Source of the DNA: Phoronis australis
Taxonomy: Eukaryota > Phoronida > Phoronidae
Length of the DNA stretch: 62,000 nt
Direction of reading: 5' to 3'
Assembly: GCA_002633005.1 (NCBI GenBank)
Contig: NMRA01000147.1
Span: 1-62,000 of the forward strand
Shown: one piece after another, positions 48,612 through 60,400 of the stretch
Position numbering within the stretch: the first letter of the stretch is position 1
How the letters are laid out: each line of letters begins with the position of its first letter
Position numbers and translations under genes: made by a program
The notes under the pieces: model-generated
Told to the model about the DNA's origin: nothing
The model's input: only the letters and a program-made list of their open reading frames with translations
The model's database searches: none

Positions 48612-49875
48612 ACAATAACAGACTCTGCACGTGCGTATTACTGGAATTATTATGGGAAGTTACTGACAGCAACCCGTTTACCAATATGAAAAGGAATTCT
48701 TTAAAATTGTAGGAGAAATTACATATTAATTTTTTGATGACCTTTCCACTAATTGACCTCTTCCGGTGCATTATGAGCACCGATGAGGGAGTAATTGTTA
48801 ACTCGCTTAAGAGTGTGGTTAATGCTAATAACCACAGATGTTTTACTTTAAGCACTTCGGAATACAAGATGAATGAAGTGGTCAAACTTTCAGAAGAAAA
48901 ATGCACCTAATGACCCCATGGGTGCACCAAATGACCTGAAAATTTAGAATTCATACTCAATCGCACTTATTAAACAGATACGTAATTCTGAAGTCTAGCT
49001 CAAAATTTTAGTTTGCACTCAATGACCTTTGACCTATTTTTTCTGATTGGTTAGGCCTATTGCGAAGTAAAGTAGGGTATTTAATTGGCATGTTGTCTTA
49101 CACCAGTGTGCTGAAATTGAAAAGAATTCCTTGAAAAACGTAAGAGATTTTTGAACGTTACATGACCTTTGCACTAATTGACCTTATCCGGTGCATTTTA
49201 AGCATCTTTAGGAGAATTATTGCAAAGCCCATGGAAAATGTGTTTAACGCTGAGAATCACAGTTGCCTAACGGTTGACACATCAGAATACTTGCTGATTG
49301 AAAAGGTCAAATTTTCAGAAGAAAAATGCACCTAATGACCCCATGTTTGCACTAAATGACCTGAAACTTTGGATTCCGATTTGGTTTTACCTGTGGCAAT
49401 CAGGCCTGTCAATTTAAAGTGTCTAGCTCAAAATTTTAGTTTGAACCTAATGACCTTTGACCTATTTCACCTGATTGGATGACCCGATTACTTAGAAAAG
49501 TAATTTTTTAAATTGTCATGTTGACTTATATCTGTGCACCAAATTTGAAAAAGATAGCTTTAAAACTGAAGGAGTAGCAGCATTTTGAAAATTATATGAC
49601 CTTTGCACCAAATGACCTCTTCCGGTGCAATATGGAATCTGATTATACAACCAATCAAAATTTATATACTGTCAAAAGTCATATGCTGAATTTAAAGACC
49701 GTACCTGCACCCAATTTGGAGTTATTAAGCCTCAAAGTTGGTCGGAAGAAGAATAAGAAGAAGAATAAAATTGAAAAAAACCTAGGAACAACAAGACTCT
49801 GCGCTTACACGCGCAGAGTAATTAGTCATCACAACTTTTACGAGGATGAGATCCAGATAACAGAGCCTCTTTGAT
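48612..49875. mobile_element. Tandem repeat element of about 425 bp with DR1 motifs
   Basis: About 2.5 head-to-tail units. TTGACCT..TCCGGTGCA-like blocks lie near 48,760, 49,185 and 49,610. AGAAGAAAAATGCACCTAATG lies near 48,893 and 49,318. TGACCTTTGACCT is at 49,023-49,035 and 49,451-49,463. The left end has ACAGACTCTGCACGTGCG and the right end AGACTCTGCGCTTACACGCG, the latter closing a hairpin ACTCTGCG/CGCAGAGT. A tandem core with hairpin end and microsatellite-like border resembles the architecture of the 23,676 element. Confidence 0.65.
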
Positions 49876-51970
49876 GTAGAGACAAACTGCATACAATTCA
49901 TTGCAAAACAGCATCACACACCATTACCGGTAGTTCAAAGTAGTAGTTAAAAATGTTGAAAATAAAATAAAACGATTGCTGAAACTTTTTGATAAGGGGT
50001 GCCATGCACATAGAAACGAAACCAAATTTCAAATGGGCCAATTTTAACAATTTAATAAATATCTGTCATTTCAAAAGACAACAATAAATACACACATTCG
50101 TAGTGACATATTGATGTTCATTTTTGTATGGAATTCATTTTAGAGAATTAGCATTGAAAGCTGAATTTTGCAGCACTGGACTTCACAATTTTGTGCTGAC
50201 CCAATTACAACTACATTAGACCTTAAAAACATTCTAAAAATTTCACACAAACTCTGAAATTCAGTGTAAAAATACAATCCTTGAACAGGTTTCACGTCCA
50301 GTGTAAATTACAATCAGTCCCTGATGCAATCTATACAGCACACTGCCTGAGGGTGTGGGTGAATGTTTCAAAACAAACGGCACATTGCTTATTCAACAAC
50401 ATCTGCATTATCGTTTTCAGTTCAGCAAGAATGACAAATCTAAGCTAAGATGAGTTAGAGCTATTTTCCTGCACATTTACCAACACTAGTCACATGGAAG
50501 GGTACATATTACTAAAATCTGGGCTTGGAATTGGCCTCTTTCAAGAAGATTTCCTATTTTTTGGTTTCCATTTCGTCTTATTTGATATCCAGTTTCCTTT
50601 TTTGTCTCTCTTTTTATCATTACTTTGACTTTATTCATGCAAAAACATTCATTTCAGTTAAATTTTACAACAAAAAATATTTCTGTTACACAAGCCTATT
50701 TGTGGAATGATACATCACTTGGAAAATTTTCCTCTTTTTGTCATTGGTCATTACAAGCCCAGTAAAATAGTGCAGAGCAGCATCACTTTCCTTCACAGAC
50801 TGTGTCCTCTGCATTTCAACTGAAATCCATACAATCCTTAATTTTTTGAAAATATTTTAAAACGTAACCTATATATACAATAAATATGCAGAGTAAATTC
50901 AAATCATTCACACCCAAATACACGGCACAATTATGCCAAGCCAATTCATCATAAAGTGCTTTTGCACACTAATGCAGCGGCAGCAAAACGGCAATGACTT
51001 GGTAATGTCTTGATGATGTTATGTATTCCATCATCATCTTCATCAATGAAAATCTTTTGTCTCTTCATCAACACTATAAGTGATGTAAATAACTGAGGAA
51101 TGAGATTGGCCTTTTGTTAGACCTTAAATGTTTAACCTAAGGAACCAAATGTATCAGTCATTCCTTTCTACAACAGAATTTAATCCTCAAGTTGTAGACG
51201 TTTACAATATGTCATGCATTTAATTGACAGCACTAACCCACTCTAAAAATAGTTTGCCTATAAATACCATTTAACCAGTTTTGACATATAATGGCAAAAG
51301 TGTCATTTCCATGTATTTCAAATCCCAGACTTGTTTCAGGAAAAAAGTACAGCGGATTAATTTCACAAACAGTGACTCTGCAAGACTCATGAGTACTAGT
51401 AAGTTATGTAGCCCCTGTTGGCAGGCACTGACACTATGCAGTCACTATTGTACAACACATGCATCAGCACCAGGTTTTGGAAATTTAAAGTTAAAAATTA
51501 TAATTGAATCAACAAAACACAAAAAGTTTTCCTGGTTTGGCTAAGCGAAATTTGGAGGAACTCAAAATACAAGCAAAGTCGTTTCCCAATACAAAAATTT
51601 TTCCAAAGTAAAAATTTGCTAAAAATACACAGGCCATTTCCACCAATTGTCATATGGGAATGGCACTGGTATTACAGCCACCCTTAAAACAGTGACTCTC
51701 TTACGTCTGTGTACTCCACACCACAATCATGACTTCAGTTACCACACACCAGTACAATAAAAGACTATACCAATTACCCTATTCTTACATGCATAGTTAC
51801 ACATTTTGATGATCATTGAGAGTTCCTATAATAAGTTGCCACCATGTGATAAGCTTTTTAAATACAATTAAGTGAGACAGTAAACTCAGGCATTTATTCA
51901 CTGCAAGTTATGAACTCCACAGCTAACCGCTAGATCAGTGGTCACAATAAACAAAAGAACAGCAAGCATT
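49876..51970. other. Convergent intergenic DNA, possibly ASB8 3'UTR
   Basis: AT-rich, without recognisable exons. It contains the TIR element at 50,519-50,762. Confidence 0.4.
50519..50762. mobile_element. 244-bp TIR element with CTGGGCTTGGAAT end and 6-bp duplication
   Basis: CTGGGCTTGGAAT at the left is mirrored by ATTACAAGCCCAG at the right. TAAAAT flanks both ends (50,513-50,518 and 50,763-50,768). The right end TTTTTGTCATTGGTCATT is shared with the element at 57,928-58,439, so they are one family. Confidence 0.8.
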
Positions 51971-51985
51971 TGCTGGTTACTTTTC

Positions 51986-51991
51986 TTTATT
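51986..51991 (-). terminator. Polyadenylation signal AATAAA (minus strand), ASB8
   Basis: TTTATT on the plus strand gives AATAAA on the minus strand, about 390 bases beyond the ASB8 stop. Confidence 0.4.
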
Positions 51992-52377
51992 TATCAGGAA
52001 GGAATTATAAGCAGCAACACACCAACCACAACTAACAAAACATATTGTTTGACAGTAATTACAGCGGGATCTACTACCACCAACATGAACCCAGATTAGC
52101 TCCACTTGCTACTAGGACTGAAAAATCAAAATTAAATTAATATTAAATATGCACTGGGTACAGATGACGAATCCTTTTCCAAAACTAAATTCCAAGAGAT
52201 TAGCTTCCACATCGTACGCTGATACAACAACCATGCGAACTAGAAAATTGAAGAAGTCAACTTATGAATTGGAATGAAATAGCGCTTTCTATTCAGCCCT
52301 ACCGTTGTTGAAACCCGAGTTAGGAGCACTTGACAAAAATGCCTGCATGGCTAACTACATGCCTGAATGCTCAAACT

Positions 52378-54068
52378 TTATAAACGCAAGAGAAGGGATT
52401 GCTGGAGCCTTGGAGGAATAGGTAACTTAATGACATTATCAGGTAAATACCTTTTACCCAGCTGCCTTCTGACTTGATACAAACACAGATCTTTTAATGT
52501 GCGGACATTCCTGCACTGCTTTAGCAACAGTTCGCATAGTTTCCTATCTGCTGCCAACACCGCCGGCAGGTTCCCATCTTGATCTCTGACTTCAAATTGA
52601 CCGCTGGCTGCGATGAGTAGCTCTAAGCAGGCATCATCACGCTCCGTGTTCAAGCCTGAAGCGTGAACGCGGGCAGATCTCATTAAAGGTGTAAGGTTGT
52701 CGTGGTTGCTAATGTCGACGTTAGCATTGTAGTCCAACAAGAGCGACATACACTCCATGTTTCCTTTCATGGAGGCCCAGCTAATGGCAGTACAGTTGTT
52801 GAAGTCCACGGCGTCTACGTCAGCCCCATTAGAAAGGAGCTCACGCATGTTCTCAACTCGCCCTGTGAATGTCGACCAGTGCAGAGAGGTGGCCTGATTG
52901 GCGTCTCTAGAATTAACATCGGCGCCATTTTGAATGAGCAGCTGCAGACAGTCAAGATCCCGTTCAGCCGCATAGTGGATGGCAGATCGACCATAACCAT
53001 CAATGGCCTCAACCTAGAGACACAAAAACGAGATGTTTAAGACATCAACATGACAGACTGTCATTTTTACAATTTACCTTCTGGCAATGAACACTTCTGA
53101 GCTTTTTATTCCATACTCAGTGCCACCTTTACGAATATATATATAGTGTTCTTGTTCAGAACAAACACGCATGCTTTTCCAGTGCAGTACTACCGTAAGT
53201 TTTTAAGTTTCGACCACTTACCACCATCAAATTTGCTACCGATTGCTATCAATAGTATAAGTGACTTCTCGGGTTGGGAAAAACTGAAAGTTTGTTATTA
53301 CTCGAGTTGGCTTACTGACACGGCGAGACATTTTATGCACTGAGCAGTAACCTCAACTCATTGCGACTTCTCAAACTCAGGAATCACATCTGATCAGTTT
53401 TATAAAAAGGTGGTCTTAAAAGAGTCACTTTTTTGGTAGGCAAGTATATAGTTGCTTTAACAGTCATTCGCATGGTGCCATCATGAGGCTCATCACCAAA
53501 ATAGCTTGCAGAAACTATATATACCTTCAGCAATAGCCATGCACTTGTAGCGAAACATCTCCATTTATGGAACGGAAATGGAAAAACTATTCCATAACTT
53601 ATGAGTTCTATCCCATAATTCAACAGTCTAACCTTATATTGACCAATCACGCCATTTTGCTAGGTTGCTCCATTAATGTTTTGAGCATTCTCACGAAACT
53701 ATTGCCCTTCACTCGCATAATTTTGAGTTATCTCTCTTTTCTCGCAAAGAAATTTGGTCTGCGGAAGGTTACCCAGCTTTAAACCTATCGAAGACCAACA
53801 TCAAGTCCACTATCAAGAATTCAGATTGCTTCCAATTTACCTCGGCTCCCCTTTCTATAAGGAGTTCAGCGCATTCAGCATCGCTGGCCATGCAGGCACA
53901 ATGTAATGGAAGCAGTGTTCCATGAAGCCTGTTGACGTCAGCACCCATCTCCAACAGTAGTTCCACATCATCATCCACAGTAGCCAGTGCTTGCCAGTTG
54001 CTGATGGCTCGTATGAGACGGTCCGAAAGCTCATAGGATCGTTGTAGATTAGCCATTGCATACCACAT
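52378..54068 (-). CDS. ASB8: Ankyrin repeat and SOCS box protein 8, complete coding region
   Basis: Two coding exons on the minus strand: 54,068-53,841 (76 codons) and 53,013-52,378 (211 codons plus stop), with a phase-0 GT-AG junction inside RGAE-VEAIDGYG. The product is 287 aa, about the length of vertebrate ASB8. Start MWYAMANLQRSYELSDRLIR aligns with the conserved ASB8 N-terminus. Ankyrin repeats run from about 42 to 200 (TLLPLHCACMASDAE, RSAIHYAAERD, TSLHWSTFTGR, TAISWASMKGN). The SOCS box at 248-285 has an elongin BC box (TLKDLCLYQVR) and a Cul5-type LPIPPRL. The family recruits substrates to elongin-cullin 5 ubiquitin ligases. An acceptor ends at 54,084, so a 5'UTR exon lies upstream. 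A GTG 12 bases upstream is not needed. The gene converges on the sulfatase gene. Confidence 0.95.
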
Positions 54069-54084
54069 TCCACTCAGCACAACC

Positions 54085-56539
54085 TGAAATGCAGTGGAGC
54101 TGTTGGAGAGAGTTTACAGACATTTTTGTTTCCATCGTTAGTAGTGACCTAGGCTTCCACAGGGGGTAGAACCGATTCTAAGGCCACGACTATATTCCAC
54201 ACACGAACCCAATAATCCATATCCAGTGGCCAAACTCCATACCATGGGACCAGATTCCTCATCGGGGTTTGCATTCTGGTCCCAGGGTATACAATATTTT
54301 CGGCGGTGTGTGAAATGGGTATGGGTATGGAATTTTCATCATGGGGGGAGTGTTTGCTGGTGAAGGAATGGGATTTGGGATACTTAGGAGATGGAAGCTG
54401 GAAGAGCTGATACGCTTTAAAGAATTACTATTGACGTCATCTTTCCAATGTGGCAGTTGCCCATACCCACAAAAAAAACGAACTTAGAAAAGTGTTTGAC
54501 TGTGATAATGCTTGTGGTTCATGCTCACAGTTCTTCTACTTTTATATTAACAAGTCATGTACAAGGTATTGCGGAACGAGCAAATTGTTCACAATTTCTG
54601 ATGAATACTCCTAAACTTTAGAAATTTAGCCTGTTTCACGGAATCTATTTGCTGAATGATGTTAAGAGTAGGTATCATTTTAGAAAATCACGAGTATGGG
54701 CAAATTGACCCACTCAGCCTCAAGTCTTTATGGGCTAATTTGGAGGACCTATGGGTCATATTATTTTTTGCCATTTTTCGCTTCCAATTTCAATGGGCCC
54801 ATTGGCCTGAGTTAAGCAATCACAGTGCATCAATGAAATTATTTTTGCACCAAAGATGAGACGTGCTTGCTCCTAAAATTATTCCAGCAAGAGGTCTGTT
54901 CATCAGGGAATGTGATTTTGCATGGAGTAGATCAATTACGGCATTAGCGATGGCTTCACAGCTGCTTAATATGGGCTAGAATAAATTGTTGACTTAGTCT
55001 AAAACTGGTGATTGATTTCAAGTGCAAATGGTTCGACTGCTGAAATTGAATTCCTGGTAAAAATTTAGATAAGAAAAACAATGTAAAATTAGCCAAAATT
55101 GATGCCTGAGGTATTGGTTCTTGGGTATACGTAGGCAGGTCCCCCATCAGCTGTGCTGTCTCCTTGCGGGGAGGCTGGCAGACGGGTGGCCACTCCATAG
55201 CCCTATGTGGCTCTGTATATTTCCATTTGACCTCCAGCACATTTACTTTAATGGTGTTCATTCTTCAATTTCTTGACTGAACAAAAGACTGTTCACAGGA
55301 GTTATACTTTCAGTTTGGATGAATGTAATGACTCCAACTGCCACTAGAAGGTGTCTAACTTCAGTTAAAATGTACATATAATAACTTTGATAGTTATGGT
55401 GAATATTTAGAGAGTGTAGTAATTAGGCCTCTCTTTAACAATCACTCGCCAGCAGGCAATTGCTCTTTGGTTGACTGCATGGTTAGGACTCCTGGCATTG
55501 AAGCAAGAAGTACCAAGTTTGAAACTTGGAACAAGGTGGCTTTCACACATAGTTTAGCCAGCAAACAGCCAGGATTAGGATGTGGAGTTGTCTAGGTAAC
55601 CCAATGATGAATGGATTACATGTTTCCCACTGGCCAAACCAATAGAAATTAAGATCATAATATACCACACCAAGTAAGATATTTAAAATAAGCTACTATA
55701 CTAAATTTAATTGCCAGCATTCCCACTGAGCCAGATAAACACTCATCACAGTAAAATGCTATACATATGGCGAATGTGTAACCATTTGAAACATGTCTTA
55801 ACTTACTCCTGGATGAAGGTGGAGCAAAATGGAGCTGAACAAGAGAACGCTCTTTCAAGCTGCATCATTATATATAGTAAACCAGTGATTTTCTGAGAAC
55901 TCATGATATTTTTTTAAGTAATACAAAATGCTAAGTTAAAACGTGATCCGAAGACTGAGAGTGAAAGACAACGTCGGGAAACTGAATATGCTTACACAAA
56001 CACTCGCTAAACCGCTATGAGAAAATTATACTGATGTAGTCATGTTTATTCCGATGCATTAAGTTTTCCCACAGGCATACACCACTTATGGCTTAAGATC
56101 TAACGCTGATTGCTAAATCTCATCTTCTGAAAGGGGAGTAAATATGATATCGCACAATTAAGCCAAGTATGTTCTGAATTATCTTTAAAAAACACCAACT
56201 AGTAAACCCTCGAAGAACCTAAATATCGGACACACTTCCGCGTACGCCACTGCTGCGGAAAACTGGCTAACCATATGTTATATGGCTGCAGGCAGGCACC
56301 TTGTCGCCAAATTGCAGCTCGTTTGTTTTGATATATTTGCTGCAAGAACACTGTGAGCTCTGTTCGCAACAAAACTATCCATAAAATGTAATCTGATGAC
56401 AGCACTAAGTTTTTTCGATGAATCATTGCCGACGACTGAAGCAGGTGTAATCTCACTTCAGTTTTTAGTATTTCTGTGCCACGACACACATACGTGCGCG
56501 GCCAGTCAGTCATTTCTTGATTTTAAAACAAATGAAAAA
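54085..56539. other. Spacer between ASB8 and MLX, no gene recognised
   Basis: Holds an unplaced ASB8 5'UTR exon and promoter by inference, plus a SINE-like fragment at 55,467-55,531. A 101-codon minus frame (54,956-55,261) has no recognisable domain. Confidence 0.4.
55467..55531 (+). repeat. tRNA-like SINE fragment
   Basis: TTGACTGCATGGTTAGGACT resembles a tRNA A box with D-arm. CCAAGTTTGAAACTTGG has the form of a T-arm and B box. Between them GGCATTGAAGCAAGAAG occupies the anticodon/variable position. The pattern matches a serine/leucine-type tRNA-derived SINE head. The arms are too degraded for a functional tRNA. Confidence 0.5.
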
Positions 56540-56798
56540 ATGAAACTGTGGAGCCTGTCAGCGTTTATTGAGGTCATTTCCTTGTGGAGAAAGATTTTGT
56601 TGGTTTCAACTTTTATAACCATTTCATGCGATTGTCCCTTCTGGACCACCTTGGGGTCGGCCCGGTCTAAATTGCACCCTCTCTCGGTGAAATCAAAACG
56701 AAGCAAAGCCATAATAAAAAATGAGACAGTGCCAGGAAATTACATGGATTATGGCGAAATGGAAATTGATGTCATTTATTACTCAGTTTATGCTTCTG
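56540..56798 (+). other. Orphan open frame ending at a splice-donor-like site
   Basis: ATG at 56,540 opens MKLWSLSAFIEVISLW...ILLVSTFITISC, a possible signal or membrane segment. The frame stays open to SVYASG followed by GTAAGA at 56,799. The in-frame open stretch begins further upstream, at 56,396. No downstream exon was found before MLX and no family is recognised. It may be a real first exon, a relic, or chance. Confidence 0.2.
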
Positions 56799-57005
56799 GT
56801 AAGATTTTATAATAACTCCGATGTTTAGGTCCGTCAGATGCACTGTTGTCTATCAACAGCTTCTATGTCATTGAACTGTCTCCCTGGAGGTCTTTGCGAA
56901 AACCACTATTGATGGTAGGCCCTATAAACCTGAAATATATCAGCAGATTTGTCTTTGCTTTTGCCTCAGCCTTGACTTCAACTGTGCTATAGGCCGCCCC
57001 TACAC

Positions 57006-57062
57006 TAGGCAATGACCATCGCCTCTGCGGTTCGGGACAACAGAGGCGATGGTCATTGCCTA
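57006..57062. repeat. Perfect 22-bp hairpin (GGCAATGACCATCGCCTCT arm) upstream of MLX exon 1
   Basis: Arms 57,006-57,027 and 57,041-57,062 are exact reverse complements with a 13-base loop. The same left arm recurs exactly at 57,625-57,646, and a diverged but fully compensated version is at 36,419-36,477. Confidence 0.85.
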
Positions 57063-57411
57063 TCCTACGCTACACGTAACCCACTGAAAGTGCTCAGTGG
57101 TAAACTACAAGCACAGGTGCAGCAATAATGATTTACGTTTACTGAGACTTTAGTTACTAATATTCACACAAACAATGCAGTAGAGAGTGTACAATCTTCA
57201 CGGCGGAGCAACACGATGTGAAGTATCAACTCCGAACAGTAACACACCAAGACTTCCTCCAGCTGTCCCGAAACGATTAGATGTCAACAAAGGACAAACA
57301 GACAGTTTTGACTTCCGCGAATCTCAATAGGTCGCACTGTGCGAAACGCGGCAGTGATAATTTTTTCACCGACAGATGACAGCACTATATACCCGCATCC
57401 GGGGACTGAAA

Positions 57412-60400
57412 ATGGCGGAAGATAATGAGGGAATCTGGATGAGTTCCCAGGTTTACAAAACTAGCTTCTCAAGTAGCTTTATACTTTAATTTAATGGATT
57501 GTTGTGAATTTTTTTCATGTGCTAATGTCCGTGAATCATATGATTGCATTTATCTTGAAAATATTCTTTCTCTCGATTGGTGGTTAGTGGTGAACGTCAG
57601 CTGATTCTATTGTATTGCGACGTTTAGGCAATGACCATCGCCTCTGTTGGCCCGAAGCAGAGGCGATGTAGAGGCTATAGGCACCCTGTACGCCGGAAGC
57701 TTTTCGGCGAATTTTGCCTCGCACCGACTAAACCATCAAAGTCACGTTGTTATAAATACCTTTTGCGCATATAGAGGAACACCTTAGGAGGTTGTCATTG
57801 CCTATGTGACGTTGTGCCCGGACAGTGATGAAATCCCACCGTTGCCACCAAAATGTTGTGTGCCGCCCTTACCACGTTATTCTAATATATCATACAATTA
57901 GAAGACAGCTTACCTAATTGGATATACCAGGGCTTGGAATTTTCCGTGGAAACGCGGATTTCCGCTTTTTTCAAATGTGCTTTCCGCTTTTTTTATAATA
58001 TTACCGCGTAAAAAAATCGGATTTGATATAAAATTTCCGCGGCAAATTCCTTTCTTACCGCGGCGTTGCAGACGACGTTCACCTCGAAAAGCGGAAGTTG
58101 CTCTTAATGTTTCGGAGGAACGTAAATTGTCAACATTGCCGGGGCATCTGGGACAGCGTGGTGTGATTTTCAATGGTGTCTCGTGTTATTGTTAAGCGCG
58201 GTGACAAATACTACCGCTCTGCAGCCAAAAGTGTGTGGGTTGGGAGTGGATGGGCGAGCTAAAAGGACGCAGACGCATGTTACTGATGGTGGTAACGTTT
58301 TTTTTTTTTTTTTAGTCCTCCCGATGTTTGTCGGGGAAAGGTTCACATTGACCATTTCAAGACTGTTTATCGGGCATGATTTGGGCCGTAAAAGTTTCAA
58401 AGTTTCCGCGTTTTTTGTCATTGGTCATTCCAAGCCCTGATATACACTGGTCCCTGACACAGTAAAACCACTTGAAGAACTAATTAATGCGAGATCTGAG
58501 TCTTTATTAATATTAAGGCTTATTAGGGCTGTAGGATACGTCTTATCTCTTGCGAGTCTCAAGTAAGAAGCCAGTATTTCTAGGCAATATTCAGTTTTTC
58601 TATTTAGTTGGTCCCACAACCCCTGGTGTAGGGTTGGTGATCCCCTTGTGTATTTTGTCTACAGTTGTTATTACTGGGAATTGGCAATAACTTTAGATAG
58701 AAAATATACTGAAAACCAGAAAGCCCAACAGGTTCAGACTTACTGTCAATACATTTTATCATTTAAGGAATGTTGTTTATCCTTTACTGTTGCAATTAAA
58801 GCTGCATTTTGCTCTGTTTAGTTGGGTAAAACATGATAGGATTCTGTTTCTGTTTCTAACAAGAACATCAAAAAACTAATAGCAACTTGTCAGGAAATGC
58901 TTCAAAATGTAACTTCATGGAGGTTAGCCCATTCAAAAATTATGCATTAAGCTGACATGTAAGGGTTTGCAGTCTTGAAATTTTGATCAAAGCTACACTT
59001 TATTTCCAACTTTATATTGATTTATTTTTCAGACACCTTCACAAGATACCAGTCTGAATAGCCTAGACAGTAAGTTAATTAATATTTGGTTGTTGAAATG
59101 TAATTATGTGAAAAAAAAGAATTCTAATCACATTTTCTATGTATTCTGTGGTTTGGTTTCCCTTCATGAAGTGGATTAATTAAGATTCCTTAAAAATAGC
59201 TATGCAGTACTTACTAGGTGAAGCTGAACTCGCAATGGCATTCAAGAATAAATCAAGTTAAAGGTATTGAATCTTCCTATTGGAGCAATCAATGAACTCC
59301 AATGATTCATTATTTTCTTAAGTGTAGTTTGGAACAATAACTTTCAGTAATCATGAAAAAATAAGGGCTACTCGAAAGCTCAAACAATGGATATAAAAGG
59401 GTGGCGCTGTTTTAAGCGGATTGCATCGATAAACATGTGGGGAAATTTCTTTTCAAACAATGTGCAGTGTTCACCACAACCTGTTTTGACTCGTCACTGC
59501 GTAGAGTTTGAATTTTATGTTGACTACTTTGACTTAGTTTCATCATGTTTGAAAACCTATGCAACGAATTTTAAGTATTAGAAAATTAGTTATTTCTTAA
59601 GCAAATTAGGTCATTTTTGATTTTTTTTTTGTACCAGTTCAATGCATTTATGCTAAGACCTAGCACACAAACTTCCTGCACCATGGACATGGACATGGAC
59701 TTGGAACACAAACATGTATTTTGTTATTTCAAGTTGAGTATGAATTTTCTGTTGTAGAGAACACTGATGTGTGTGCTGAATACAAGTATTTTCTAAAATA
59801 GTTGTGATGTAGTAGCTGACTGATAAATGTTATGTTATTGTGTGATCTCAAAATTACTTTAGTTTGAACAGAAACATTTGACAGCTGTTTGACTCTGGCT
59901 GTTTAATACAAGAGGCTGAATAACAGAACATAAATCGATGAAAATAATCGTTCTGTTATTTGTTATTGAACTTGTTTCGGCTTTACTACTTGTTTGGGCA
60001 ATTATTAAATTGAATCACATCACATTGGTTAAATGTCAGTGCACGCATAAACTCTTCAATTTGCATAATATTCATTGCAGGCTCTCTAAGAATGGATCTC
60101 AACCCAACGTTCTCAAGAGCTAGCAGTACTGGCTCCATCCCTGGGACTGCCTACTCCTCTTGCTCATCCAATCAGAACACAGGTGACTGTTTTAAGTGGC
60201 AGATTTTGTTGTCATTACCAGTTGAATGACCTCTGACACTTCCCCTAACACCAAGTGAAATTTTGCCTGTGACTGGTGAAATGGAAACTACAGAGGAACT
60301 TGAGTAATTTTGTGTCATGTACTTTTTGTGAAGGGTTAAAGCTCTGTACTTTGCCCTATTTACCTGGCTAAAAGAACAAATTAGACCTTCTCTGATGAAA

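Noticed and set aside
48417-48906. 155-codon antisense frame with a Thr/His/Arg-rich stretch
   Set aside because: Runs through the TG microsatellite and into a repeat element. No domain or exon signal.
52702-53040. 112-codon plus-strand frame
   Set aside because: Antisense shadow of ASB8 exon 2, which has clear ankyrin repeats and a SOCS box.
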